Assembly: GCA_026182355.1 (NCBI GenBank)
Contig: JAPFBL010000036.1
Coordinates: 310,001 to 374,000, forward strand
Origin: Hermatobates lingyangjiaoensis
Lineage: Eukaryota; Arthropoda; Insecta; Hemiptera; Hermatobatidae
Direction: 5' to 3'
Length of the DNA: 64,000 nucleotides
Shown here: piece after piece, positions 34,319-46,840 of the stretch
Position numbering within the stretch: position 1 is the stretch's first letter
Layout: each line of letters begins with the position of its first letter
Notes under the pieces: model-generated
Databases searched by the model: none
Told to the model about the DNA's origin: nothing
The model's input: only the letters and a program-made list of their open reading frames with translations
Made by a program: the position numbers and the translations under genes

Positions 34319-34612
34319 TTGTCTTTGGAGCGACCCATATCTTTCTATCTTATGACAACACACATTAATATAGTAAGGAGCTTTTCTGATCTCTTATACG
34401 TATTTTCTTTTTCTAAATTTATTTTATTTGTTCATATATTTTGCATATTTACTAAATTTGCCAATAGAAAACACATACAAGACATCACAAGACTCAGTAC
34501 TATATTCCAACGACCGATCGAAGTGAGTGTCTCTGAAAACACTGTCGACTTAAGTGATGTCCCATTGACGAAACAGTCAATCATTAGAGCCAACTTACGG
34601 AAGAGAAGGTGA
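34319..34612 (+). CDS. Hypothetical; possible terminal exon at 34470-34612
   Basis: The 97-aa frame is hydrophobic and AT-rich up to about residue 48, then changes character after CCAATAG (a possible splice acceptor). It encodes a polar stretch containing RPIEVSVSENTVDLSD and ending NLRKRR, followed by a stop and AATAAA at about 34616. This fits a last exon with an early poly(A) signal. No family recognised. Confidence 0.28.
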   Translation: MSLERPISFYLMTTHINIVRSFSDLLYVFSFSKFILFVHIFCIFTKFANRKHIQDITRLSTIFQRPIEVSVSENTVDLSDVPLTKQSIIRANLRKRR

Positions 34613-36045
34613 TAATAAATAAAATCTAATAGCATAAATTAATAATTAAAGAAAAGTATTTAAGGAATTTATCAAAGATAAAATACCACGACAAAAAAGC
34701 TAAAAAATTTTTTGAGTTCCTTCGCACATGAACTGAGCTTTGAGTACAACAGGGCTTAACAAGTATGAGGTAAAAAAAAAGTTTATCCACATACAGAACG
34801 AAGGCAGTAAAACTGCTGAAAATACTAGGTTGCAGGAAATCAAAATATAAACAGTAAAACTAGAGGAAATAAAGTCCAAAGCAAAGAAAACTAATAATAC
34901 AAAACACTAGAATACAGGATCACAAACAGCATTACGTTTAGAGCCCATGCACATAAAAGCTTGTCATGAGATACCCATAGATCTGATTCGTCTTAACGAA
35001 TAAAAATTCATCTTAACTGAAATAAAAATATGTTCAGTCTAAAGAGCCCTATTCTGAAGTTTATGTAGTAAAGTCCATTTAATGATTATATCCTTTGTCC
35101 TTTACTAATTATGTTTCACTTCATCGTGCTTATAAGAACGTGTCATTCATTTATTTTGTTAAAAATATAATCTCATTCTTTTTCGATCTTACTAATCAAA
35201 TTGGACTCGGTGGAGTAGAAAAAAGCTTTTTGTACATATTTTAACTATAGTTTAAGTAATCAATAAATAAAAAAAGACTTTTAATCTTATAGTTTTTTTC
35301 ATTTTTTGATAGCTTAAACTGTTCTACGATACGAAGGTGCTACACTTTTTGCCACTTTAAAAAATGAACAGTTTTGTCTAAGAAGACTTTTTTTCGGTGA
35401 GTGACAATTTCTTACTTTTCAGTAGTTTAAAGGTGCCTGCCTGTGGAACAGTTTAGGTAGTACAGAAAGTTTCAGTAACGAGGTTGTTGGTTTAAACAGA
35501 CAGGAGTATCACTGAATTTAAACAAGCAAGTAAACAAGCGTAATTATGTAATTTCATAGTAAGGTTTGCAATGTACGTGGATTATTTTATGTTTTATATT
35601 AAAATAAGTGCTTAATATTTAATTATTTTTATAAAAATGTCATTTGATTGACACCATGTTATTAATTTTAAATGTTTATACTCTGCTCTGTTTTCCTTTA
35701 ATATTCATCCAGTATTATCACAAGTTGATATAAATATACATATATACATAGACTTTAAGCACACAACAATATGTGAAATTAAATATTTCGTTGACATTTT
35801 TGGAATTTGAAATGTTAGTACAAATTTAGGGTCTTAACAATGTTCTCGTAATTAGTAATTATCAATCATATTATTGTAGCTTTTATGATTACTGTTATTG
35901 AATTTCTTTTTCTGATTTCTCCTCAACAAAGATAGATTGATCGTTAGAAAAAAGATCATAAGTTAAACTCATAAGACGATCTAACGGATTTATATGTCGT
36001 TAGTTAACTCAACAAATATATCACAGATGGCTATGAACATTAAGA
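34613..36045. other. AT-rich, no gene recognised
   Basis: No recognisable coding block. Confidence 0.5.
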
Positions 36046-36049
36046 AGCT

Positions 36050-36560
36050 AATCAAATGTTGCTCATTTGATTATCAATTCGTTTATTCTGAATAGATAGT
36101 AGATGATGAGCTCTGGGAAACACATTGTCAATAAGCTCATGCTGGCAGCTTAAACACAAATATATACCGAGCACGAATTCGGAGTGGTGTCCCGTTGCAC
36201 ATTCTTGGGACACTCAAGTTTCGTGGTATGACATTTGTTACTGTTACTAAATTGCAGCATGATTGGTGCCCCTACTTTAGGTTCCTACTCATGAGCAGTC
36301 AGTCCAGGAGCAGTCACTGAGTCAAGAATTTCAATTGAATAATGAACTTCCTCATCACTAACCACTCTGTTTACTATCTTGTAAGTTCTTTCCTCAGCTT
36401 GATATAGTGCGGGAACTTGTTTACTGATTTTTCCTGCCTGCTAATTTGTAGGCGTGAGAATTGCTTGCTCACAATGCCAGTTGTTCTTAGTGGATGACAG
36501 ATCTTGAACTTTGGGAAACACCTTGTCAATTATCTCTTGCTGGGAGCTTAAATACATAAT
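36050..36560 (-). pseudogene. Second Helitron/PIF1-type helicase relic, with internal duplication
   Basis: Minus-strand frames read SSQQEIIDKVFPKV, WHCEQAILTPTN, VNRVVSDEEVHY, EPKVGAPIMLQF and RNLSVPRMCNGTPLRI, in that order from about 36555 to 36175. These match the helicase blocks CERAILAPKN..VDS..YPTEFLNS..LKVGAPIMLLRNL..NGTRL. Stops interrupt it. After the NGTPL block the sequence restarts with a second copy of the first block (about 36165-36105), visible as a 65-bp direct repeat about 390 bp apart. It lies on the opposite strand to the 7880-8780 relic. Confidence 0.75.
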
Positions 36561-36565
36561 TGTAT

Positions 36566-36660
36566 AAATCTCCACAAACTTCATTTGTGTGGAGACTTTT
36601 GTTGGTTTATCCATTTTACCTCAGAATGAGTAAATACCACACAATTAAGGATTGCACAAC
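36566..36660 (+). mobile_element. Hairpin followed by MSKY-type start
   Basis: TCTCCACA/TGTGTGGAGA forms a hairpin at about 36568-36595. ATG at 36626 opens MSKYHTIKDCTT before decaying. The same ATG context recurs at 48979 and 61735, which suggests the start of a repeated element's protein, probably a PLE. Confidence 0.4.
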
Positions 36661-38105
36661 TAATGATACCTAATTGTATTAATATTACATAATTAATTTG
36701 GAATTACATAATTGCAAAATAAAATGAAATTGAAATCACCTAACAATACATACTTTCTTTACCTGTATATTTTCAAAATAAAAATGTCTGTGAAGTTAGC
36801 CAAAGACAGCTTAAAAGTCCATAACTTTGCTTCTAAGTTGAATTTCCAATCCATTCAAAGCTTAGATTTTAAGTTAAACATACTCGTACAGAGCCCTACT
36901 TTCAAAGTGTTCAGTTTGCTATATCTTATAGTGTCTGAGTTTAATTGTGACAAAATTTTACGGACAAACCGACAGAAAAAATTATTTCTAAGGGTGTATT
37001 CGGTTTTTCTAATGCATGAAACGAAACGTAAAGATAATTTTAAATGAGTGAGTTTTAAGTAATGTACAGATAAATCCTTTCTTTTATTTATATAGATTAC
37101 ATTTTTTTTTCATAAGCTAGTTTGTTACTAGCGCTATCGCAGATTACTTTTAATACTATGTTCAATTAAAAAATAAATTAAAAGATGACGTCCATAATGG
37201 ACTCAATCACAAAATAGTCAACCATAATAAATAAACGTAGATAAATAAATGCAACGTAGTTAATTAAATCTCTTATTTACATCAAAAAAAAAAAAATAAA
37301 TATCACAAGTTGAATATAAATAAAAGATCACGTACTAAATTAGAAAAACAAGTAATCCCTCTTTTAAGATATATGTAAACAGATTTACTTCATTAAAGAA
37401 TTATCAAACATTTCGCTATAGTTGCTACGGGTATCAAACAACACTACCATTTTATATGGTTGCACATGGCACTCTTTTCCTCTACTAATTCTGGGCAGTC
37501 TTCAATGATATTGTCTACCTTCCATCTAGGAGCACTTTGGCCTTTCCTCCCGGGACATTATATTCATGTATGAGACGAGTGTGGCATGACTACACTCTCC
37601 CGTATATGGTTACTCTCGGTACTACTCTATCTACCCAACTTTTGAATAGTTTTGTGCAGTTGATTGTTCACTATACTCCACTCCTTATTCTTCAGCCTCT
37701 ATTACAGTTGCAAACTTTACAGTACTATCTACAATATCGTTACTTTCAGAACCAACAAGACACAAGTCTGGGTATTCAGACAACCTTTATTTGTCTTTCT
37801 CTTAACATTTAATCTTACTAAGCTTTCGAATATTTTGATTATGACAGAGTCATTTAAATTTTAGGATTGCAGAGCTATGACAGCTAACATGGATCCAGAA
37901 AGAATCAGTTAATTAAGATCTGGCTTTTCAAAAATATATATATTAGTATAGATATATACTACTATGAAAGATGTCGTGTCAGCCTGTCCCTCACAAATGT
38001 AAACAAATCCGATAAGTATGGAAAGTGATCCATTATTCCTAGATGGAGTTCTTAGTTTTTGTAGGTTATTGCCCTTTGCCATACTTGGAAGTTTATAAAA
38101 TGTTG
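36661..38105. other. AT-rich; weak coding-like minus segment near 37450-37640
   Basis: On the minus strand about 37540-37465 reads VDNIIEDCPELVEEKSAM, which loosely resembles the HIIxxCP zinc-knuckle tail of non-LTR retrotransposons. The rest shows nothing recognisable. Confidence 0.3.
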
Positions 38106-38109
38106 AATG

Positions 38110-39796
38110 TCTGGAGTGGCTTACACTCAGCTATATTATAAGTAAACTTCTTGACAATCAATTGATTTTTGCTTTATTACTTTACTATAAGTAAAGTATA
38201 GTGATCGTGAAAAAATTCGATCTCGAGATTTTGACGGAATTACATGTTTTGAGGTCCCAGAAGTCGTTTTATGAGGTTTTTACGATGATGTCTGTGTGTG
38301 TGTGGGTGGGTGGGTGGGTGAGTGTGTTAGCATTGCTTGTTACCACGCTACGGTCCAGAATCTTTGATGGATCAAGTCGATATTTTACACAAAAATGCAC
38401 CCCATAAAGACGAAGATCCCTATTGTTTGGGAAGAATTATGCATGATGGGAAAGTCACTTTTTTTGCCAAAAACCGTTTTTTTAAAACATTTATTTCTCC
38501 TAAACTGATAAATCTAGAGTTTTGAAATTTTGACATTATCTTTGAGGTTACAAATGGAACAAACGAAAAATATATTCAGAATTTTAAAACAACAGTAAAT
38601 ATTTTTTTTTTAATAAAATGTAAAAATTTTGACTTATAATTCAATCTAAAACTTTGTGAGACCGATACAAGCCATACTGTTTGATGGATCAAAATGAAAC
38701 TATGCCTAACAATAGAACATTATCTGGAGAATGAGTTGAGATATTTTTTTTGGAAATTACATTCGCTAAAGGAGCGTTACAGTACGATTTCTGTTTTCAG
38801 AAAATGATTTTTTGACGCTAAACGGCTCATTAAAAAATAATGAAAATTTGACCAAAAATAGAACAACAAATTAGCAATTCATAAAAAAAAATTCATGAAG
38901 TTTCAATTACGGAAAAGAGCAATAACGCTATAAAAACTGTTTGTTTATTCTAGACTAAGAGATCACCTGCTATACTTGTCGAATTTTTTATATTTTTTTT
39001 ACATTGTTTACATTAACTTAGAAATTTTTTGAACAAATCCACTGAGATAAAATTGATATTTATAAAGGAATAATTTAAATTGTTTATTGACTTATATGAG
39101 ATGTAAGAGGAGTAATATGTGCAGGAAAATTAGAACACTCACTCAGAAAAAATTCGTATATATGTTATTTGACAAAGGGGAAGGAAAATGATCTTGTTAA
39201 ATACTAAAAAGCCATAAAATTCCCAGTATAATAATTCGGTTAAAAACGAAAAATGTAAAAGATAATTCAAAATTGAAATCCTTCGTTTAGAGATTAATAA
39301 ATGTAATTATCGTACATCTTTAATTAACAAATCACCTTAAAACAACATTTTCTTCGCTGTTTAAGATGTTTTTCAGAGAAAAAAAGGGTATTTTCCTGTT
39401 TTAAATGTGAAAATTTTACTTTAATATTCAATGTAGAAGGTTGTCAAGTAAACGATGTAAGAAATCTACTGGCTATTTGAACAAAAGTCATGTTCTCTTG
39501 TAGGATAATATTTCGTTTCAAGAAATGTTCACTTTGGTTTTTCAAAAATGTTATTACTGCTGTAGTTATACTAATGAAATTATTTTCAAATAATAAATTA
39601 TTTGTGATGTACTAAAATGAGGTTATAAATTGATATGTCCTTCAATCATTATCTGTACTACCTCACGAATGAAATGCTAATAATTATATCCCATTTAGAT
39701 ATTTATGTTATGCTTAAATGAGACGTTATGTTTTATATGCTCAAAAAATTTGACATTAAGTTACTTATAGTAAAGTAGAGTGTAGGCCACTCCAGA
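38110..39796. mobile_element. TIR element, copy 2 (both ends present)
   Basis: Left end TCTGGAGTGGCTTACACTCA (38110-38129) and right end AGTGTAGGCCACTCCAGA (39779-39796) are inverted repeats extending about 40 bp into TATAGTAA/TTATAAGTAA sequences. About 1.69 kb, no long reading frame, closely similar to 28168-29816. No target duplication is evident from the immediate flanks. It is the reference copy for the relics at 23022, 26100, 43310, 43680, 45840 and 51540. Confidence 0.82.
38293..38325 (+). repeat. G-rich tract, potential G-quadruplex
   Basis: Four GGG blocks separated by T (38304-38319) after a (GT)n run, at the position corresponding to the tract in copy 1, which has five blocks. Confidence 0.7.
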
Positions 39797-39799
39797 TTT

Positions 39800-41210
39800 T
39801 TTTTACTTAACTATCTTTATGAATTAGATACATTCATTAGCTCCAACTATTTCTGTGGAAATTATAGTTGCTAATTTTAGGTTTATTTTTTTTGACAACA
39901 CCATGTGGTTTAGCGCTAAAAAACATATTTTAAAATATAAAATGTAACATAACGCTCCTTTTTGTTAATATAAACATGTGACACTTAACTGCAACCAAGT
40001 AAGGTAACCATCCTGTACGAATATTTAAGATTTATATATGAGCATAAGGTTGGTTATAAAAACATTGGTTTGATAAGGAAAATGCCGGATTCGTGTTTGC
40101 CACTCGGGTATATGATGAAACCTATTTCAGAAGAGTTGTTAGTACCATTAATGCAGGTAGGTCCGTACCTTCTTGTTCATCAGGCATCCCTTTAATAATA
40201 GTTCTATACATTTCCGGGGACTGGTCATATTCTGACTGTTTTTGTAGATTAAGTATGACAGTTACTTTCTGTATTCTCCATATTGGTATAGTAAGTTCAT
40301 GCAGCTTAATCGATTAGTGGTTTTGAATAGTAATTTACTCATTTGCTCTTTATTTCTTATACTTATAGTGCCTTTTTTCGTGAATGTAGATATGTGTACT
40401 CTTCTCGGGTGCGTTTCTCAATAAAGAAATTCTCAAGTAGAAAATGTTTTCTTCTAGATCTTAAGCTTTGATGTACATATGTTTTAATATAATAATCTTT
40501 CTTAAATGCTGCTGCTCTACGCATGCTAATGCATGTAGAGATTTACATTTCCTGGCCTTGATGAATTCAGAACCTACTTGTAATACCTAAGTGATGATGA
40601 TCTAGTGACTAGATGGCATCACTTAGGTATTACAAGAATGATATTAGGTACAACAGGAATGTTATTCTTGTTCTATCCATGAAAATTTCTGCCTTGCTTT
40701 GTTCTTGCTGTTTAAAAGAGTGCATACACACCGACTTAGATTCTAAAAATTTTAAAACTAAAATAGCCAAAATAGCCCAACTTGCATACTACATTTTACA
40801 AGGTATCTAATGCCGAGAAATTGTTTCTACTTATAAACATACATAAGTCATCCATGAATATGTAAGGCTTTATACACTTCGTATTTCCATTAATAATGCC
40901 ATTTATACCCATTAACAAGAGAATTATACTCAATATTCAATCTTGGAGAGCTCTTTTTTTATGGTTTTTTGCATTAGAACGAGTGGCACGTGCTATAATT
41001 TGGAAATGTTGACTACTTGAAATCTTCTAGTGAAAACCAAGTAGTTACTCTTAATACCAATGACCTCATCTTAACCCCAGCTTTGTATTTATTCAGAATA
41101 CCATGAGTGTTCACTACATGAGCCAGTCAATAACTATAATTTCCAGTAATTATACTTCGCAGGGAGATAAAGAGATTGACCGGTAGCTGTCAGAATCGCT
41201 TATATGCTGA
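39800..41210. other. AT-rich with two exon-like stretches and a small palindrome
   Basis: A 20-bp-arm inverted repeat (CTTGTAATACCTAAGTGATG and its complement) lies at about 40578-40637 with a 20-bp loop. On plus, a pyrimidine-rich tract ending AAAAG precedes an open stretch at about 40722-40801 (CIHTDLDSKNFKTKIAK) with a CAAG|GTATCT donor. See also the separate minus-strand entry at 40109-40240. Confidence 0.35.
40109..40240 (-). CDS. Orphan coding-like segment, unidentified
   Basis: Open on the minus strand from about 40240 to a TAG at about 40112, encoding LQKQSEYDQSPEMYRTIIKG, then MPDEQEGTDLPALMVLTTLL and a Lys before the stop. Composition is strongly protein-like (polar, few F/I/Y/N runs) compared with chance frames here. 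It could be a terminal exon or a transposon remnant. I do not recognise it. Confidence 0.35.
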
Positions 41211-41214
41211 GTAT

Positions 41215-41400
41215 AAGCATATAATGAATATATTGAATAGGAATATATATAATAGGAATATATAATATAATATTCCTATATATTCCTAAATATTCCTATT
41301 ATAATATAATATTCATATAATATAATATAATATATATTATAGGAATATAGGAATATATATAATAGTGAATATATTGAGTGGGAATTATATTCACCACTCA
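41215..41400. repeat. Low-complexity GGAATAT/ATATTCC repeat, self-complementary
   Basis: Irregular alternation of GGAATATA and TATATTCC units makes several overlapping hairpins. It looks like an expanded, rearranged microsatellite. Confidence 0.75.
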
Positions 41401-43305
41401 ACATTCTTCTGTTTTTATTTGTTTTTCTGTTTCCATATGGAATTATGTAACCGGATACTCAACTGCATTCCTTTTTGAGTGAGGTTTCCAAGAAATGCAT
41501 ATGGGATCTGATATATAGGAGAAGCCGTACTTTTTTTCTTTCGGGGAACGTTATAGAGTTCGTTCATGTGAATAGGAGTATTTCAACAGAAACTTCAAAC
41601 AGAAAGTATTTCAGCGGAAAGTGTATCAAAAGAAACACTGCTGAGCCTCCTTTCTTGAGCACTGTACTATACTTCCTCTATATAAGACAAAACATAATCA
41701 TAATTATATACCCTTAGTATACTCAACATGTACATGGTCTGAATTACGGAGTTCAGGAATTGCTGGTGGGTGATGTTAACTGCTAATTACCTTGACATTA
41801 TTCCACACTTGCTTTGTCAGTTTTGAAGAATTCACCCAAAAAAATAAATGTCACGCAAGAATATTTCCTATCTATCACTAGCACATAAAGAGTGGTAGTC
41901 ATTTTCTTAGACATTTACTTTACAATCTTCTCTTCACCATCATACATCTCATGACTTTTCTTTTACATGTTACTGTTTTTTTTTTCTTCTGCTGGAAGGA
42001 TGATCAGTATAACAAGGAGGCATCATGAGTAATGTTACCACTCAGATGCAGTAGAGAAGATCATTTAAATATCAAGACTATTTTAGGGCCTACCAGAAAT
42101 CACTGATTGGAGGATTAGAGTCCAGTGAAAGTAAAATAGGAAGACGGTCACTTTGGAATACCTCATTGGTTTCTAAGCAGCTTGTAATCTATAGAGTTAC
42201 TGTTCAGATACTAAACAATAGTAATATTGATTCTGCTTGAAATCTGTTCAGTCTCAATTTATTGACAGAGAAGTTATGTCTCTGAGAATGTTCGCTACAC
42301 CACGTTTCCTTCTTGACGCTTATGTTACTTTTGACAATCGTTACAAGTCCCAAGTTCATAATACTTCCTCTTATTTCAATATTCTGGTTTGATGTGCGAG
42401 ATTTGATAGTGCCTCCCATTTTAAAGTATCTTATCTGCTGATGGATATGGTTGTTAAAAATATGGTTCAAAATGACGTGTTTGTTCTATTCCGACATTAA
42501 TGTAACTTTGTACATTTATACCATTAATAATTTTGTATTTTAAAATATATATAAATATTTGTGAGTTTCATCATAAATGGGGTGCTTCATTAGAAATAGA
42601 AACTCGTTAAATCAGGTTAATTAGTTTTTGTTTTGAGTTTTTGTTTGGCAGGGAAGTAACGCAGATATGAAATATGTTGTTTTCCGGCACAACAGTTGCT
42701 ATGTTAAAGTGACTCTGGGTGGCAATTGGTTGTAGCCAGAAAGCAAGTGATATTTGTAAAGGGTTTTTTCTTCTCTAAGGGCGCAGGGTTAACAGCCGGC
42801 CCATTTGTTGCCGATTACCGGTAACTCGAGTACGTGACCCCCACCCCCACCCAACACTCCGCTTATCTTTCATTATCACTTCTTACCAGTCTGTCGCACA
42901 ATACGCACCTTCACACTTATATTTATTTTATTATTTTTTTATGTTTCAAGATGAGAATTCATAATTTCCCTTATCTACTTACCATTAAATTTAATGCAAT
43001 TTAGTTTTTTTTTATCATGAGTACATTTTAATAAAAATCATTAAAAGGAATATTAATATCTGTATCTACAAAACAGTCTAATATTACTCTAAGAACATTT
43101 CAATTTGGAAAAACTGGAATTATGTTTTAAATATGACCCCATCCATTTACTCTGTAAAGTCAAGTTTTAACGTGTTGTCTACAAATAAGTTCAGATGTGG
43201 GCTTATGCTAGAGAACTTACCCTAATAATAAAGATTAAATTTAGAATGTTCGTACTGAATCCAAATTTTTACTTGACAAATTATAAAGTATAGCAATCAC
43301 AAAAA
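41401..43305. other. No gene recognised
   Basis: Open frames at 41475-41717 (plus) and 42470-42204 (minus) have no recognisable family. A GC-rich patch with a CCCCCACCCCCACCC run lies at 42780-42865. Confidence 0.4.
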
Positions 43306-43309
43306 GAAA

Positions 43310-43600
43310 TCTAGAGTGGCCTACACTCAACTTTACCATATGTAAAGATAATATCAACTTCTTTAGTATATAACATATAATGTCCCATTTAGGCATAATA
43401 TAAATGTTTAAACGAGAGGTTTTCCGGCTAGTCCTTCATTCCTGGAGGTTGTACAGATAGTGATTGATCGACTTATTAATATATACGCTTATTTTTGTAC
43501 ATCACACCACTGATGCCTATAATATCTTTAGTATAACTACAGCAGTAATAACATTTTTGAAAAACGAAAGTGTAGATTTCGTATTACGATATTACTCTTA
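43310..43600 (-). mobile_element. TIR-element relic, right end in inverted orientation
   Basis: Starts with the terminal repeat (TCTAGAGTGGCCTACACTCA) and then matches the reverse complement of about 29520-29816, including the block around ACTACAGCAGTAATA. Confidence 0.7.
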
Positions 43601-43679
43601 CAGCAGAACATTGCTTTTGTTCCAATAACCAGTGGATCATTTACATAGTTTATCTGACCTCCTCTTGGCAAAGTAAAAT

Positions 43680-44330
43680 GATCTGAAAGTTTTACATAAT
43701 TACAGGTTTTGAGGCCCCAAAAGTCCACTATTGACGTTTTCTGGGTCTTGTATGTATATGTGTTGATGAAGAGTATATGTGCTGTTTTGTATGCCAAATT
43801 TTTGCGATGATATTTGTTGGTTTAAATTTATATTTTTAACCCGAAATAGACCTTATAGTATAGATATGCCCTATGTTTTCGGACTACAAACTGCTAAATT
43901 TAGAGTGTTCAGACTTTGTGCTAATAAAGATTACATCAGCAGTAACTGAAAAAAAAAGTTAAGAATTTTGAATATCTCAGTCCTTTACAAATTTTAAAAC
44001 TATTCACATAGATTAGATTTCAAAGAATTGTGTATGTAAAACATGACAGAGTGATTGATGGATCATAATGAAACTGTACTTAAAAGTACAGTGCTGTGTG
44101 TGGATGAGCTGATTAATTTGTTTTTGAAAATACATGGACAGGAAAAGATGTTATCGTACCGATCACGATTTCAGAAAAAAAGATATTTTCATAAATGGCT
44201 AACAATGACAATGAAGTATCACCAAAAAATAGAACCAAAATTAGTAAGCTACAAAAAAAAACAACAAGTAATTCCTATCACCATAAAAGGAAATATATAA
44301 ATACTGAAAGCTCAACATAGGAAAAATAGA
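43680..44330 (+). mobile_element. TIR-element relic, left-internal part in plus orientation
   Basis: Matches about 28245-28960 of the element in plus orientation (GGTTTTGAGGCCCCAAAAGTC, ATAATGAAACTGT, ATTTCAGAAAA and AACCAAAATTAG-like blocks). The open frame at 44055-44300 is by chance. It faces the relic at 43310-43600. Confidence 0.65.
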
Positions 44331-46406
44331 TAATATGAAATAGATAATATTCAACAGTTGTTGAATTTGTTTAAATTGAATTAGAAATTGTTTATCAGAG
44401 TTAAATTCTAAAAGAATAGGTCTTTAAATTTTAACAAAGAAAATATATATATTTTAAATAGTTAATTTGGCATGTAATATTATTTAATTTTTAGCACTGT
44501 AAATGGGAGATGTAAATAAATTATATATTTAATAATGTTTGAGGCGTGTAAGGATGGTTGTCTAGCAAAAGAGTTGTAGTAAGTCAACATGTGTGGCCTT
44601 TTAATAAACTTGGTGTCAAATATATTGTTCTTAGTGTGTTTAAGACGTCACTGTTTTGAGCAATATTGAAGCATGGAAAGGAAAAAAGAAACTTTCGTTT
44701 CGCTGTTCTTTAAAGAGAGTGTTGGAATGCTAACTATGTGTTACATTTCTTCAACATAATGCATTTGCATACATCATATCTATATATATCATATATGAGT
44801 TGAAAACTATATATGATTATATATAATATACTCGATATACTCTAGCATATAAAATATTGTTTTGTGACGACTAAAATTGATATTTTTAAGAATTGGTTGG
44901 TTTGAAGTTTCTATTTAAACTTGATTAATACGGAATGCTTCACAATTAAAGCCAAACAGCAGTGACTGTACATATAAGCACAGTTTCTGCTCAATAATCT
45001 AAATTTATATTAACATCCGTTGAGTTATAACCGCAAATCATTTATATTCTCTCAATTTTGTTAGGACATCATATTAAATTACCCGTAAGTTGTTTGATTC
45101 CAAAGCTAGTTTTTATGTAACAGAATACTGCACTATACGACAACACTGAAGGAACTTATCTTAGCAATATAAAAATCTTGTTCCGAAGAAATTCTCTTCT
45201 TCACTTCAGTCATATTTTATTGACTGAGTGACTAAATAATAATAAAATGGCTGCATCAAAGAGGGCTTTCGAATTGTAATGTACAACTCTTTCCAAATTA
45301 ACAACAAACATTATAAGTAAAGAAATATTGGAGAATTTTCTGTCTTGGAGTTTTTCCTTCAGCTAAGCTAAAAAATGATAATATTATAGATTAATCAGAG
45401 CCGAGAAATATATAACATATTATACTAATGTAATACCCACTGTAATGACTCTAAGAAAGTCGTTATAAAATGATTAATTTTTAAAGATTATAATCTATAA
45501 TATATTCAAGTTTTACATTTTCATCAAAAAGTATAATTACTTTGAGAGGTTGACTTTGAATGGTGGTATTTATTTACTGCGTTAATAATTTATATCTGAA
45601 ACAACAATCAAACTATGTTGCTTAGTGTGTTTACTTCATCCATTTCATAACATTTTTCTTCAAAATATTATCCACTTCACCAAAAACGGTTCACATCTCA
45701 ACAGGTTGATACTATTTCTGGGGCCCAAGCTGGTTAACCATATGTGACTTCATCACTCAGGGATGACCAAAATTCTACACATTTTAAACACACTCTAAAT
45801 TCAGATTTTAAACACAAAAATGTATTAAGAAGTTTTCTATCTGGAGTCACCTACACTCATCTTGACAATACAAAACACAATATCAAACAGGTCGACAATT
45901 AAGTTTTGGTTTTCTGTTTTCATATTGTCAGTGTGTAGATGTAACAACAAACTCTTAGATAATCAAGAATGATTTAAGTTAATTCTTTATTTTTATATCC
46001 ACTTTATCTGTCATATGAAACAAAAAAATCCCATTTCTGGATGATATTATAATTATTACTGTTATTTAACTCAGGATTGGACCTAATCAGAGTCGTGTCT
46101 ACTTCAATCATAGCGGTTCTACTGCACATATGTTTGCCATTTCTAAATTCAACTACCAAAGATAATTTAGTGAACTTCACTCTTGGAATTGTATTTCTCA
46201 CATATTTTTCTTTTAAATATTATTTGCAAAAAATCTTTAACTTCTTAAGGCCGTTGTAACACAGTCACACATAATGTGTTGATAAATTTACACCTATTGA
46301 GATAGAGTCCGAATTCTTCACATTGTGCTAATTACAGCCTGTATAAGTAGAATTTAAGAAGACCACCTCCAGTTAGATATTCTACATATATCTTTGAAAC
46401 ATTCAT
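44331..46406. other. AT-rich; isolated terminal repeat at 45840
   Basis: A short TIR-like piece, CTGGAGTCACCTACACTCAT, at 45841-45860 has no recognisable element body. The minus frame 46201-46004 is weakly protein-like but unassigned. Confidence 0.4.
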
Positions 46407-46409
46407 TTA

Positions 46410-46610
46410 AAGATTTGCTATTTTAATTACAAATTTAATTCCAGTTGGATGAGCTTTTAGATAAAACTGTAACCTGTGTTCTAGCAACTTTGTACCTATA
46501 TCCCTCTTGATCCAGTCGGATAATGGATCTTTGAGAAAGCTGTAGTGCTGTGCAAACCAGCCAACACTAAAGTTAGTTTCACTCCAAATTTTTCGAACCT
46601 GTCCACTAAT
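46410..46610 (-). CDS. Orphan open segment without ATG, unidentified
   Basis: Open for 67 codons between in-frame stops at 46611-46613 and 46407-46409. It encodes a balanced, protein-like stretch containing SETNFSVGWFAQHYSFL and DWIKRDIGTKLLEHRLQFYL. It has no start codon, so it would be an exon or the inside of a decayed transposon gene. No family recognised. Confidence 0.35.
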
Positions 46611-46758
46611 TTATTCCTTATATTCACTTGTCTTCAGGCACCCACATGACTTTTAACTTATTTTCCTTAATTATATTGCTATTAATTTCCTACCCAAGGG
46701 TTGGGTACTTTCTTTTTACTTCCTATATATTATGTTGGCCGGTTTTAATGGTGACATC

Positions 46759-46759
46759 T

Positions 46760-46815
<56 letters not shown>

Positions 46816-46840
46816 CGCAGGCGTGGTGTGTGTGTGTATG
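46759..46840 (+). repeat. (GT)n microsatellite
   Basis: About 54 bp of uninterrupted GT, then GAGCGCAGGC and a further short GT run. Confidence 0.95.

Noticed and set aside
42204..42470. 88-aa minus-strand frame
   Set aside because: Composition is plausible but no motif, splice signal or homology could be recognised.
44055..44300. 81-aa lysine-rich frame as a gene
   Set aside because: It lies inside a TIR-element relic and is not open in the other copies.
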